Assembly: GCA_964531735.1 (NCBI GenBank)
Contig: CAZHGD010000023.1
Span: 1-59,140 of the forward strand
Length of the DNA: 59,140 bases
Source of the DNA: CAZHGD01 sp964531735
GTDB lineage: Bacteria > Armatimonadota > UBA10988
Direction of reading: 5' to 3'
Of the stretch, positions 33,946 through 41,607 are shown one piece after another (position 1 is the stretch's first letter; each line of letters starts with the position of its first letter). A model generated the notes under the pieces. The model worked only from the letters and a program-made list of their open reading frames with translations, was not told where the DNA came from and made no database searches. The translations under genes and the position numbers were made by a program.

Positions 33946-34168
33946 TGTACTGACTCCCGGTCCAACCCATGGCCTCGCTCTGGTATCGTCTGCGGGCCGG
34001 TCAGGCGTTAGGCCATCAGCGTTCACACTGATCCGGCCGGTCTGGTGCAAATCCGCCCTGGGCGACAAGCAGGGAACGGAACCGGTAGGTCGTATCGTGC
34101 CTGCGCCGCCGCTCTGACAGCGCGGGGGCGCCGATGGCATGGCTCCATCGGCGAGGAGAGTCCCGGAC
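33946..34168. promoter_or_regulatory. Divergent leader region with hairpin over the ribosome-binding site
   Basis: A 223-base region between the heme kinase and the GH42-like gene. A perfect 9-bp stem (CGCCGATGG / CCATCGGCG, 34129-34153) directly abuts the GAGGAG site of the plus-strand gene. Upstream lies a GC-rich stretch that could fold further (GGTGCAAATCC around 34043). I cannot match it to a known riboswitch. Confidence 0.4.
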
Positions 34169-36136
34169 ATGCACGACCCGAAGTGGTGTATCTTCTACGA
34201 CGTTCACACGATGCCCGCCTGCCCCGACGTGGGTGAGCGCTTCGACGCGGACGCCTTCACCGACCGGCTCAAGGGCTGCGGTGTCGACTATGTGGTGTTC
34301 CACGCGCGCTGCAACCTGGGCGTGGCCTACTACGACACCAAGGTCGGCATCCGGCACCCGTCGCTGAAGTTCGACATGTTCGGCCAACTCGCCGAAGCCT
34401 GCCAACAGAAGGGCATCGCGCTGACGGCCTACCTGAACGTCGGCCTCAGCCACGAGGAGCTGTTGCGCAATCGCGCCTGGGGCGTGCTGACGCCCGACGG
34501 CTACACCTATTTGCCTAACCGCCTGGACCACTTCATGCGGATGATGTGCTACAACAGCGGCTACGGCGACCACGTGGTGGAGATGTGCCGCGAGGTGGTC
34601 AGCGGCTATCCGGTGGCCGGCCTGTTCCTCGACTGCATGCACCAGCATCCCTGCGTCGGTCACGAGTGCATCGTGGAGATGAAGGAGCGGGGGCTCGACT
34701 GGAGCGACGCGCAGGCACAACGTGAGTTCGCCAACTTCTCGCGCGTGCGCATGGCCCAGCGCATTGCCGACGCGGCGCAGGCCATCCGGCCCGATCTGCT
34801 GCTCTACTTCAACGGCGTCAGCTACGAGTGCCAGCAGGACATCGGCACCTACCTCGAGTACGAGTGCCTGCCCACCGGCGGCTGGGGCTACGAGGTGTTG
34901 CCGCTCTATGGGCGCTTCCTGCGCACGCTGGGCAAGCCGGTCCTGAACATGACCGGTCGCTTCCACCGCTCGTGGGGCGACTTCGGTGGCCTGCGGCCCG
35001 ATGCCAGCCTGGAGTACGACTGCATCAACGGTCTGGCGATGGGTATGCGCACGACCATCGGCGACCACTTCCACCCGCGCGGTGACCTCAACCATGCGGT
35101 GTTCGACTCCATCGAGCGGGTCTACGGGCGGCTGCAGAAGCTCGAGCCCTGGCTCGAGGGCGCCCAGGCGCAGGCCGATATCGCCGTGGTGGCGCCGCCG
35201 CCGGGGTTCTGCTTCGAGTGGGGCGAAGCGCTTGGCAACAGCCAGAACGCGCTGAAGGGCGTCTCGCGCATTCTCTGCGAGCTGAAGCAGCAGTTCGATG
35301 TGGTCTCCTACGAGCGCTCGTGGGACGGTTACCGCCTGTTGGTCCTGCCCGACTGGGTCACGCTGACCGACGAAGCGGTGGCGAAGGTCAAAGCGCACCT
35401 CGCGGCCGGCGGGACCATCCTGTCCAGCAGTTGGTCGGGCACGGATCCGGACCGGACCGACTTCCGCCTGCCCGAATGGGGCCTCAAGCTCAACGGCGAG
35501 GACCCGTGCGATCCGGCCTACATTCTGATGGGCGAAGCCGTGGCCGCCGGTATGCCCGACATGCCCATCGTGCTGTACGACCGCGGCACCGCCATCGAGG
35601 CCAGGCCAGGCACCGAGGTGCTGGCCGAGATCGCGGCGTCGTACTACAACCGGCACTGGGATGGTGAGCACGGCTACCTATACTTCCCGCCCGACCAGGG
35701 CACCGGCCGGCCGGCGGTGACCCAGTGTGGCGCGGTGGCGCACGTCAGCCACCCGGTGTTCACCACCTACCACAACCACGCCCCGGTGCCGATGCGGCAA
35801 CTCGTGGCCAACCTGCTGGACCGGTTGCTGCCGCAGCCGATGCTGCGCGTGGCGGGGTTGCCCTCGTTCGGGCGCGCCACGGTCACGGCGCAGCCGGGCC
35901 GGCGGATGGTCTACCTGCTGGCCTATGTGCCGGAGCGGCGCGGGGCCGCGGTCGACATGATCGAGGAGCCCATCGAGGTGCGAGGCGCGGTGGTCAAGCT
36001 GCGCGCCGACCAGGCGCCGAGCAAGGTCTACCTGGCGCCTGCGGGGCAGGCACTGACCTGCACTTGGGCGGACGGCTACGCCGAGGTCAGCGTGCCGGAG
36101 TTCGCCGGCTGGACCGTGGTGGTGTTCGAGGCGTAA
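34169..36136 (+). CDS. Glycosidase-like TIM-barrel protein with beta-galactosidase trimerisation-like domain
   Basis: A 655-residue protein without a signal peptide. The start at 34169 (MHDPKWCIFYDVHTMPACPD) follows GAGGAG. Residues 1-330 are a TIM barrel with 'AGLFLDCMHQHPCVGHECI', 'YFNGVSYECQQD' and 'EYECLPTGGWGYE', as in alpha-L-fucosidase/GH42-like putative glycosidases. Residues ~337-470 match the Rossmann-like trimerisation domain (LLVLPDWVTLTDEAVAKVKA, LAAGGTILSSSW). The C-terminal ~150 residues are a beta-sandwich. It heads a plus-strand run of seven genes. Confidence 0.7.
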   Translation: MHDPKWCIFYDVHTMPACPDVGERFDADAFTDRLKGCGVDYVVFHARCNLGVAYYDTKVGIRHPSLKFDMFGQLAEACQQKGIALTAYLNVGLSHEELLRNRAWGVLTPDGYTYLPNRLDHFMRMMCYNSGYGDHVVEMCREVVSGYPVAGLFLDCMHQHPCVGHECIVEMKERGLDWSDAQAQREFANFSRVRMAQRIADAAQAIRPDLLLYFNGVSYECQQDIGTYLEYECLPTGGWGYEVLPLYGRFLRTLGKPVLNMTGRFHRSWGDFGGLRPDASLEYDCINGLAMGMRTTIGDHFHPRGDLNHAVFDSIERVYGRLQKLEPWLEGAQAQADIAVVAPPPGFCFEWGEALGNSQNALKGVSRILCELKQQFDVVSYERSWDGYRLLVLPDWVTLTDEAVAKVKAHLAAGGTILSSSWSGTDPDRTDFRLPEWGLKLNGEDPCDPAYILMGEAVAAGMPDMPIVLYDRGTAIEARPGTEVLAEIAASYYNRHWDGEHGYLYFPPDQGTGRPAVTQCGAVAHVSHPVFTTYHNHAPVPMRQLVANLLDRLLPQPMLRVAGLPSFGRATVTAQPGRRMVYLLAYVPERRGAAVDMIEEPIEVRGAVVKLRADQAPSKVYLAPAGQALTCTWADGYAEVSVPEFAGWTVVVFEA

Positions 36137-36216
36137 GCGTCAACCCACACCGCTCACTGGCCGCGCCGCTGGCCGACGCGGCCGCAGCGGGTGGGGTGGT
36201 GGAGGAGTCGTACCGG

Positions 36217-36235
36217 GCGGGGCCGAATGCCCCGC
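36217..36235 (+). promoter_or_regulatory. Small leader hairpin before the M24 gene
   Basis: GCGGGGC, loop CGAAT, GCCCCGC, ending just ahead of the GAGGAGG site of the next gene. It may modulate translation or mark the end of the previous message. Confidence 0.35.
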
Positions 36236-36250
36236 TGAGGAGGCCAACCG

Positions 36251-37414
36251 ATGGCGTCTGAGTTCAAGATTTCCCAATCCGAGTTCGAGAGCCGCTGGGC
36301 GCGGCTGCAGCAGAAGATGGCCGCCGCCGACATCGACGTGCTGGTGGCGCACGGCGACGAGGCCGAGCCGTCCAATGTGCGCTACCTGTCGAACTACTGG
36401 CCGCTGTTCGAGACCGGCGGCGTGGCACTCGGGCGCACCGGCCGGCCCATCCTGCTGATCGGCCCCGAGACGCGCACCTATGCCCTGGACCGCAGCAGCA
36501 CGCAGGACATCCGCCAGATCCTGGCGTACCGGGAGTCGGCCGAGCCCGAGTACCCGGGGCTGGAACTCGACAGCCTGAGCGAGGTCTTCACCACGCTCGG
36601 CGGCGGCCGCGCGAAGCGGATCGGCATCGCTGGGCTGACGGTCATGCCGGTGACCGTATACGACGCGGTCAAACAGGGCGCCGGTGATGCCGAAGTGGTG
36701 CGGGCCGATGATCTGCTGGTGGAGCTGCGGCAGGTCAAGAGCGACGACGAGCTGCGTCTGATGCGCGAGGCCTTCCGCATCAGCGAGGTCGCCACCGGCG
36801 TGGTCCTCGACCACATGAAGCCCGGCATGACCGAGCAGCAGGTCGTCGGTCTGGCGCAGGCCGCGATGTACGCCGAAGGCGCCGAGTACGAAGGGCACCC
36901 CACCTACGTGCTGAGCGGCAAGGCCAGCACTCACGCCATCGGCCGCCCGAGCCCGAAGCCGGTGCAGCCGGGCGAGATGATCCAGCTCAACATCGGCGCG
37001 CTGGTGGGCGGCTACTCGTCCAGCGTCGGCCGGCCGGTGTGCTTCGGCAAGATGCCGGACAAGATGCGCGAACTGGTCAAGTTCGGCCTCGACGCGCACT
37101 ACAAGACCATGGACCTGATGAAGGCCGGCGTGCCGGCCTGCGAAGTGGTCATCAAGTTCGAGGAGTTCGTCAAGGCCCAGGGCTACGGCGACTACCTGCT
37201 CTACGGCCCGTGCCACTCCATCGGCCTGATGGAAGTGGAGCGACCGTGGATGGAGTCGAACTCGGAGTACCCGCTGGAAGAGAACATGACCTTCCAGGTC
37301 GACACCTTCCTGTACACCGACGAGTTCGGCCTGCGCTGGGAAGACGGCGTTCGCGTGACCAAGAGCGGCGTCGAGATGCTGTCGGACAAGTGGCTCGAGA
37401 TCATCGAGCTCTAG
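36251..37414 (+). CDS. M24 family creatinase/aminopeptidase-P-like protein, metal ligands partly lost
   Basis: A 387-residue 'pita-bread' fold protein. N-terminal creatinase-type domain (NVRYLSNYWPLFETGG), catalytic domain from ~170. In metal-dependent M24 enzymes the first ligands lie in a D-x-G...D motif. Here they are LNIGALVGGYSSSVGR, with Asn247 in place of Asp and no second Asp. The His in GPCHSIGLMEVER and the Glu in RWEDGVRVT remain, and 'GKASTHAIGRP' supplies another His near the position of the creatinase catalytic His. It is therefore more likely a metal-free amidinohydrolase-like enzyme than an aminopeptidase. AGGAGG precedes the ATG. Confidence 0.78.
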   Translation: MASEFKISQSEFESRWARLQQKMAAADIDVLVAHGDEAEPSNVRYLSNYWPLFETGGVALGRTGRPILLIGPETRTYALDRSSTQDIRQILAYRESAEPEYPGLELDSLSEVFTTLGGGRAKRIGIAGLTVMPVTVYDAVKQGAGDAEVVRADDLLVELRQVKSDDELRLMREAFRISEVATGVVLDHMKPGMTEQQVVGLAQAAMYAEGAEYEGHPTYVLSGKASTHAIGRPSPKPVQPGEMIQLNIGALVGGYSSSVGRPVCFGKMPDKMRELVKFGLDAHYKTMDLMKAGVPACEVVIKFEEFVKAQGYGDYLLYGPCHSIGLMEVERPWMESNSEYPLEENMTFQVDTFLYTDEFGLRWEDGVRVTKSGVEMLSDKWLEIIEL

Positions 37415-37422
37415 GCGAATGG

Positions 37423-37454
37423 GCCGTGAGGGCCGCCGCGGCGGCCCTCACGGC
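37423..37454. terminator. Perfect 32-bp palindrome
   Basis: GCCGTGAGGGCCGCCG followed directly by its exact reverse complement, 8 bases after the M24 stop and 15 bases before the deacetylase start. It may be a terminator, an RNA-processing site or an operator. Confidence 0.55.
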
Positions 37455-37469
37455 AGCGCGAGGCGGGCC

Positions 37470-38354
37470 ATGAGCGACATCAGCGTGCTGTTCGGTTTCG
37501 ACATGGAAACCGATGTCGGCAGTTGGGGCATCGATTACACCGGCGTGGTCGAAGGCACGCCGAAGCTGCTGGACCTGTACCGGGCCAAGGGCATCACCGG
37601 CACCTTCTACTTCACCGGCGAGACGGCGCGGCTGCATCCGCAGGTGGTGCAGCAAGTGGCGGCGGCGGGGCACGAAGTGGGCTGTCACTCGCTGTACCAC
37701 GAGACGGTGGGCGATCCCATCTTCGAGATTCCCGGCGTGCGGCCGCTGTTGACCGAGGAAGTGCCCTTCCGGCTGAAGGTGGCCACCGCATGGGTGGCCG
37801 AGGCGCTCGGCGCTCGGCCCGTGTCGTGGCGCTGTCCGCGCCTGTGGGGTAGCACCGCGGTCTGCAACGCGTTGGAGGACCTGGGCTACGTGTCCGACGC
37901 GTCGTACCCGCTGTACTACTACGAGCAGCAGTTGGTGCCCTACCATCCCAGCCGCAGCAACTGGGCCGAGCCGGGCGAGAGCCGCCTGGTGGAGATCCCC
38001 AACTTCTGCGACATGACCATCGACAGCACCGATGAGTACCACCGCGACCGCGATCAATGGCCGATGTTCCGCACGCAGAGCGCCGAGGCGCTGATGCGGC
38101 ACATCGACAACTACATCGGCTATGTCGAGGCGCGCGGGTTGCCGGTGGTGCTCTGCTTCTACTTCCACCCGTGGGAAGTGATGCCGATGCCGACCCGGAT
38201 GCACTACGGCGAAGGCGCCGTGGAGCCCGACTACTTCCTGGTGGAAAACTGCGGCGACTACGCGCTCGAGCAGTTCGGCCTGCTGACGGACCTGCTGCTG
38301 GCCCGCGGGGCGCGGTTCCAGACCGCCCGGCAGATCGCGGCCGATTGGTCCTGA
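37470..38354 (+). CDS. NodB-type polysaccharide deacetylase / amide hydrolase
   Basis: A 294-residue carbohydrate esterase 4 fold. The first acid motif is FDMETDVGSWG (rather than TFDDG), the zinc histidines are in GHEVGCHSLYHE, and later motifs include 'SWRCPRLWG' and FYFHPWEVMPMP. The protein lacks a signal peptide. Its style (FDxE, HPWE) is nearer to the cytoplasmic PuuE/cyclic-imide hydrolase-like members than to chitin deacetylases. With the creatinase-like gene next to it, hydrolysis of an N-substituted small molecule is as likely as polysaccharide deacetylation. Confidence 0.83.
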   Translation: MSDISVLFGFDMETDVGSWGIDYTGVVEGTPKLLDLYRAKGITGTFYFTGETARLHPQVVQQVAAAGHEVGCHSLYHETVGDPIFEIPGVRPLLTEEVPFRLKVATAWVAEALGARPVSWRCPRLWGSTAVCNALEDLGYVSDASYPLYYYEQQLVPYHPSRSNWAEPGESRLVEIPNFCDMTIDSTDEYHRDRDQWPMFRTQSAEALMRHIDNYIGYVEARGLPVVLCFYFHPWEVMPMPTRMHYGEGAVEPDYFLVENCGDYALEQFGLLTDLLLARGARFQTARQIAADWS

Positions 38355-38376
38355 GCGTGCGACTGGAGTGGGCGAG

Positions 38377-38754
38377 ATGAGTACAGGTAACGGTCGTTGT
38401 GTGTGGATCTTCCCCGATGGCGACTTGCCGCCGGCCGGCGAGCCGGGCCTGCCGTTGGAAGGCCACGAATCGCTGGTGGTGGTCAACACGGGTGATGAAG
38501 ACGCCGCCATCCGCATCGATGTCTACTTCACCGACCGCGAACCCGAGGCCGGGTTGCAGGTGACGGTCGGCGCGCGGCGCGTGCGCTGCTTCCGCATTGA
38601 CCAGCCGCTGGGCGACCGCGGCTACCGCATCCCTTTCGGGCAGTACGCCCTGCGGCTGACCTCCAGCGTGCCGGTCGTGGCTCAACTCGGTCGGGCCGAT
38701 GTGCGGCAGGAGAAGTTGTCGTACTACACGACCATGGGGTATGGTTGCGAGTAG
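38377..38754 (+). CDS. Sensory rhodopsin transducer (ASRT)-family protein
   Basis: A 125-residue beta-sandwich protein. Family signatures: 'GRCVWIFPDGDLP', HESLVVVNTGDEDAAIRIDV, YFTDREPEAG, 'VTVGARRVRCFRID', and 'SSVPVVAQLGRADVRQ'. The founding member is the soluble partner of Anabaena sensory rhodopsin. Most relatives have no rhodopsin and have been suggested to bind sugars or similar ligands. No rhodopsin is here. It follows the deacetylase by 22 bases and is probably co-transcribed. Confidence 0.85.
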   Translation: MSTGNGRCVWIFPDGDLPPAGEPGLPLEGHESLVVVNTGDEDAAIRIDVYFTDREPEAGLQVTVGARRVRCFRIDQPLGDRGYRIPFGQYALRLTSSVPVVAQLGRADVRQEKLSYYTTMGYGCE

Positions 38755-38808
38755 GCGGGTCCCGGCCGCCGGTGGTTCACCAGGCGGCGTGGTGGGGTGG
38801 AGCAGCTC

Positions 38809-39033
38809 ATGCCCAACAGCTACACGGCCATCCTGCGGCACAACGCCGAGGAGGGCTGGTGGACGGCCACCTGCGCCGAACTGCCAGCCGCGATCACCCA
38901 AGGCCGCAGCGCTGACGAGGCGCGAGCCAACCTGGCTGACGCAATCGCCCTGGTCCTGCAAGTGCAACGCGAGATCTCGCTCCGTGATGCGGGTGGAGGT
39001 GCGCTGGTCGAACCAGTCCAGGTGGGTGCGTGA
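38809..39033 (+). CDS. hicB: HicB-family antitoxin (second pair)
   Basis: A 74-residue protein with the HicB fold: SYTAILRHNAEEGWWTATCA, ELP, 'GRSADEARANLADAIALVLQ'. It has no separate DNA-binding domain. The ATG at 38809 overlaps the next gene by four bases (GTGA). It is distinct in sequence from the pair near 5 kb. Confidence 0.87.
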   Translation: MPNSYTAILRHNAEEGWWTATCAELPAAITQGRSADEARANLADAIALVLQVQREISLRDAGGGALVEPVQVGA

Positions 39034-39224
39034 AGCGCACCGCGCTGCTCAAGCACCTGCGCGAGCAAGGCTGCACCATCTTGCGTGAGGGCAGTGGACA
39101 CACGCTGATGGTCGACCCCGCCAACCTCCGCCAAGCGTCCATTCCACGGCACCGCGAGGTGGCCACCTACACGATGCTCGCGGTGTGCCGCCAGCTTGAG
39201 GTGGAGGCGCCGCGGCAAGCCTAG
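39030..39224 (+). CDS. hicA: HicA-family mRNA interferase toxin (second pair)
   Basis: A 64-residue HicA starting with GTG inside the hicB stop region. It shows KRTALLKHLREQGCTILREG, catalytic His24 (GSGHTLMVDPANLRQ), and the conserved IPRHREVATYTMLAVCRQL tail. Like the first pair, the antitoxin gene comes first. It sits in the middle of a sugar-metabolism gene run without visible repeats. Confidence 0.87.
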   Translation: MKRTALLKHLREQGCTILREGSGHTLMVDPANLRQASIPRHREVATYTMLAVCRQLEVEAPRQA

Positions 39225-39260
39225 CGTGACGCATCCTGATTGGCAACCGGTGAGACAAGC

Positions 39261-41540
39261 ATGAAGATCCTGGACACGCTACCGTTCGCCGCCGAATGGC
39301 TCGGGCCGTTGCACGCGCAGTCGTACCGGCGTGCCGAGGCCGTCGCCCGGGCCGGCGAAGTCGCCGTGGACGCCACCTGGCGGGTCACGACCTGGCACCA
39401 GGAGCCGGCGACGGCCACGGCGCGCGAGCACCTGATGGGCTTCCTGGCCGGCTCACTGGCCACGCCACTGGATGGCAAGCCGTCGGGTCACGGCATCCGG
39501 TTGGTACTCGACCCCGCGGTGGGCCAGGCCGAGACTCACCGGCTGCGCGTCTCGGCGACGGACATCGAAGTGGCCGGTGCCGACGCTGCCGGTGTGCTCC
39601 AGGGCGTCTTCCACCTGGAAGCGCTGATGAAGGAGCGCGGCGGACCGTTCGTGCCCCTTGGCGAAGAGGTCCGGGTGCCGGCGTTCCGTCACCGCATCCA
39701 CCGCTCGTGCCTGTCGCCGTTCTACGTCGACGAGATGACCGGCTATGACGGTCCGCCGCTCGATGCCCGCTGGCTCTCACCGGGCATGGACTACCCGGGC
39801 TTTGTCGAGGAGGACGCCGGGCCCGACACCTACTACCACGACCACATGCTGCTCAGGCTGGCCGAGCATGGGTTCAACGGCATCTGGGTCCGCGGCGCGC
39901 TGAAGCTGTTCGCCAAGGTGCCGGCGTTCCCTGAGTGCGGCGCGGATGCGTGGCGCATCCTCAGCCGGCTGCGCCGACTGACCGAGCGAGCCGAGCGCTT
40001 CGGGCTCAAGGTCTTCCTCTACATGAACGAGCCGATGGGCATGCCGGACGACGATCCGTTCTGGGCCGCTCATCCCGAAGTGCGCGGCGTGGCGTCGCCG
40101 TACCAGCCAATGCGGCAGATGTGTACCAGCACGCCGGAGGTCAAGGAGTACCTGCGTGAGGGCACGCGGTACGTGTTCGCGCACGTGCCGCGCTTGGCCG
40201 GCGTGCTGCTGATCACGGCTTCGGAGTTTCCCAGCCACTGCTACTCGCACCAGCGGCGTCCCGACAACCCAGAGGACATGGCGAAGCTGGTCGAGGAAGG
40301 CAAGCTCTGCGGGCGCTGCGCGTCGCGGCTGCCGCAGGAAGTGGTCGGCGAGGTGGTGGCGCTGATCGGCGAGGGCGCTCGCGCGGCCAACCCGGCGGCC
40401 GAAGTGATCGCCTGGAACTGGAGTTGGAGCCACTACGAAGGCGATCCGCAAAGCGGTGTGCTCGACCGCTTGCCCGCCGATGCCATCGTCATGGGCGACT
40501 TCGAGCGTGGCCAGCCGACCGCGGCCTGTGGGTTCGCCTACACCAACGACGAGTACAGCATCAAGGTCGTCGGTCCGTCCGAGCGGTTCCGCGGCGTGGC
40601 CGACTACCTGCACGCGCGTGGCCGGCCGGTCTATGCGAAGATCCAGATCGGCACCACACACGAGAACCCGAGCGTGCCGAACCTGCCGACGCTGGGCAAG
40701 GTGGCCCAGAAGTACGTCGCGCTGCGCGAGGCCGGCGTGTCGGGCATGATGACCTGCTGGAACTTCGGCAACATGCCCAGCCTCGGTACCGAAGTGGCCG
40801 GCGAGCTGAGCTTCGACCCGGTGCCCGACCGGCTCGAAGACGCGCTGTGGCGCGTCGCCGCGCGCAACTTCGGCGCGGCGGTGGCCGACGACGTGGTGGC
40901 CGGCTGGCTCAAGCTGTCGGCGGCGCAGGACGACTATCCCAGCAGCATCCCGGTAATGTACAACGGGCCGATTGCGCGCGGGCCGGCGTTCCGCTTCGAG
41001 TTCGACCGCCTCGACAAGGCCTTCCCGCATTCGTGGCTGCTCGACGCCGATCCGCGCGGCGACCGCTTGGACGGCTGGACCGCGCCGTTCGGGCCGGAGC
41101 AGACCAGCGAGTGCTATCGGGCCGTGGCGAGGGCCTGGGCCGAGGGTGTGGCGCTGCTGCGCAGTGGGCTGGACCGCACCAGCGGTGATGACCTGGCGCG
41201 CCTTACGCGCGAGGTCGGGCTGGCGGAGATCTGCCGGATCCAGTTGCTCAGCGCCGCCAACGTGACCGACTTCCTCTTGGCGCGTAACGCCTGGCTCGAC
41301 AGCGACGACCCGGCCCGCCAGGGCGAGTTGCTCGACGAGATGGAGCGGCTGGTGCGCGATGAGTTGGCCATCTGCACTGCGGCGGTGCCGCTCTGCGAAG
41401 CCGATCCGCGGCTGGGCTGGCACGGCGAAGCCTACGGCTACATGTTCAACGCCGCGCTGATCGAGCGCAAGGTGGCCGGCTTGCGCGAGATCCTCGACGA
41501 CCGCCTGCCCGCTGCCCGGGCCGCGCTGGGCGGTGCCTGA
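39261..41540 (+). CDS. GH20-like glycoside hydrolase / TIM-barrel protein
   Basis: A 759-residue protein without a signal peptide. Residues 1-130 are a GH20b-like alpha/beta domain (TDIEVAGADAAGVLQGVFHL). The barrel starts at 'RHRIHRSCLSPFYVDE' and includes 'LAEHGFNGIWVRGALK', 'KVFLYMNEPMG', 'GVLLITASEFPSHCYSHQRR' and AEVIAWNWSWSHYEGD. The typical GH20 D-E pair is not seen. The Glu in 'ASEF' could be the acid. Four Cys in CGRCASRL and nearby are unusual. The C-terminal ~200 residues are helical. It is likely an intracellular exo-glycosidase of unknown specificity. Confidence 0.66.
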   Translation: MKILDTLPFAAEWLGPLHAQSYRRAEAVARAGEVAVDATWRVTTWHQEPATATAREHLMGFLAGSLATPLDGKPSGHGIRLVLDPAVGQAETHRLRVSATDIEVAGADAAGVLQGVFHLEALMKERGGPFVPLGEEVRVPAFRHRIHRSCLSPFYVDEMTGYDGPPLDARWLSPGMDYPGFVEEDAGPDTYYHDHMLLRLAEHGFNGIWVRGALKLFAKVPAFPECGADAWRILSRLRRLTERAERFGLKVFLYMNEPMGMPDDDPFWAAHPEVRGVASPYQPMRQMCTSTPEVKEYLREGTRYVFAHVPRLAGVLLITASEFPSHCYSHQRRPDNPEDMAKLVEEGKLCGRCASRLPQEVVGEVVALIGEGARAANPAAEVIAWNWSWSHYEGDPQSGVLDRLPADAIVMGDFERGQPTAACGFAYTNDEYSIKVVGPSERFRGVADYLHARGRPVYAKIQIGTTHENPSVPNLPTLGKVAQKYVALREAGVSGMMTCWNFGNMPSLGTEVAGELSFDPVPDRLEDALWRVAARNFGAAVADDVVAGWLKLSAAQDDYPSSIPVMYNGPIARGPAFRFEFDRLDKAFPHSWLLDADPRGDRLDGWTAPFGPEQTSECYRAVARAWAEGVALLRSGLDRTSGDDLARLTREVGLAEICRIQLLSAANVTDFLLARNAWLDSDDPARQGELLDEMERLVRDELAICTAAVPLCEADPRLGWHGEAYGYMFNAALIERKVAGLREILDDRLPAARAALGGA

Positions 41541-41607
41541 TCCGCCGGGCGTGAAGGTGAGGGCCGGCTCCTGACCAATGCCCCGTCGGGGAGCGCGGGA
41601 GTCGGCC

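Noticed and set aside
34020..34110. Possible cobalamin-type riboswitch (GGTGCAAATCC)
   Set aside because: The conserved GCCACTG box and the rest of the core are not found. The downstream gene has no link to B12.
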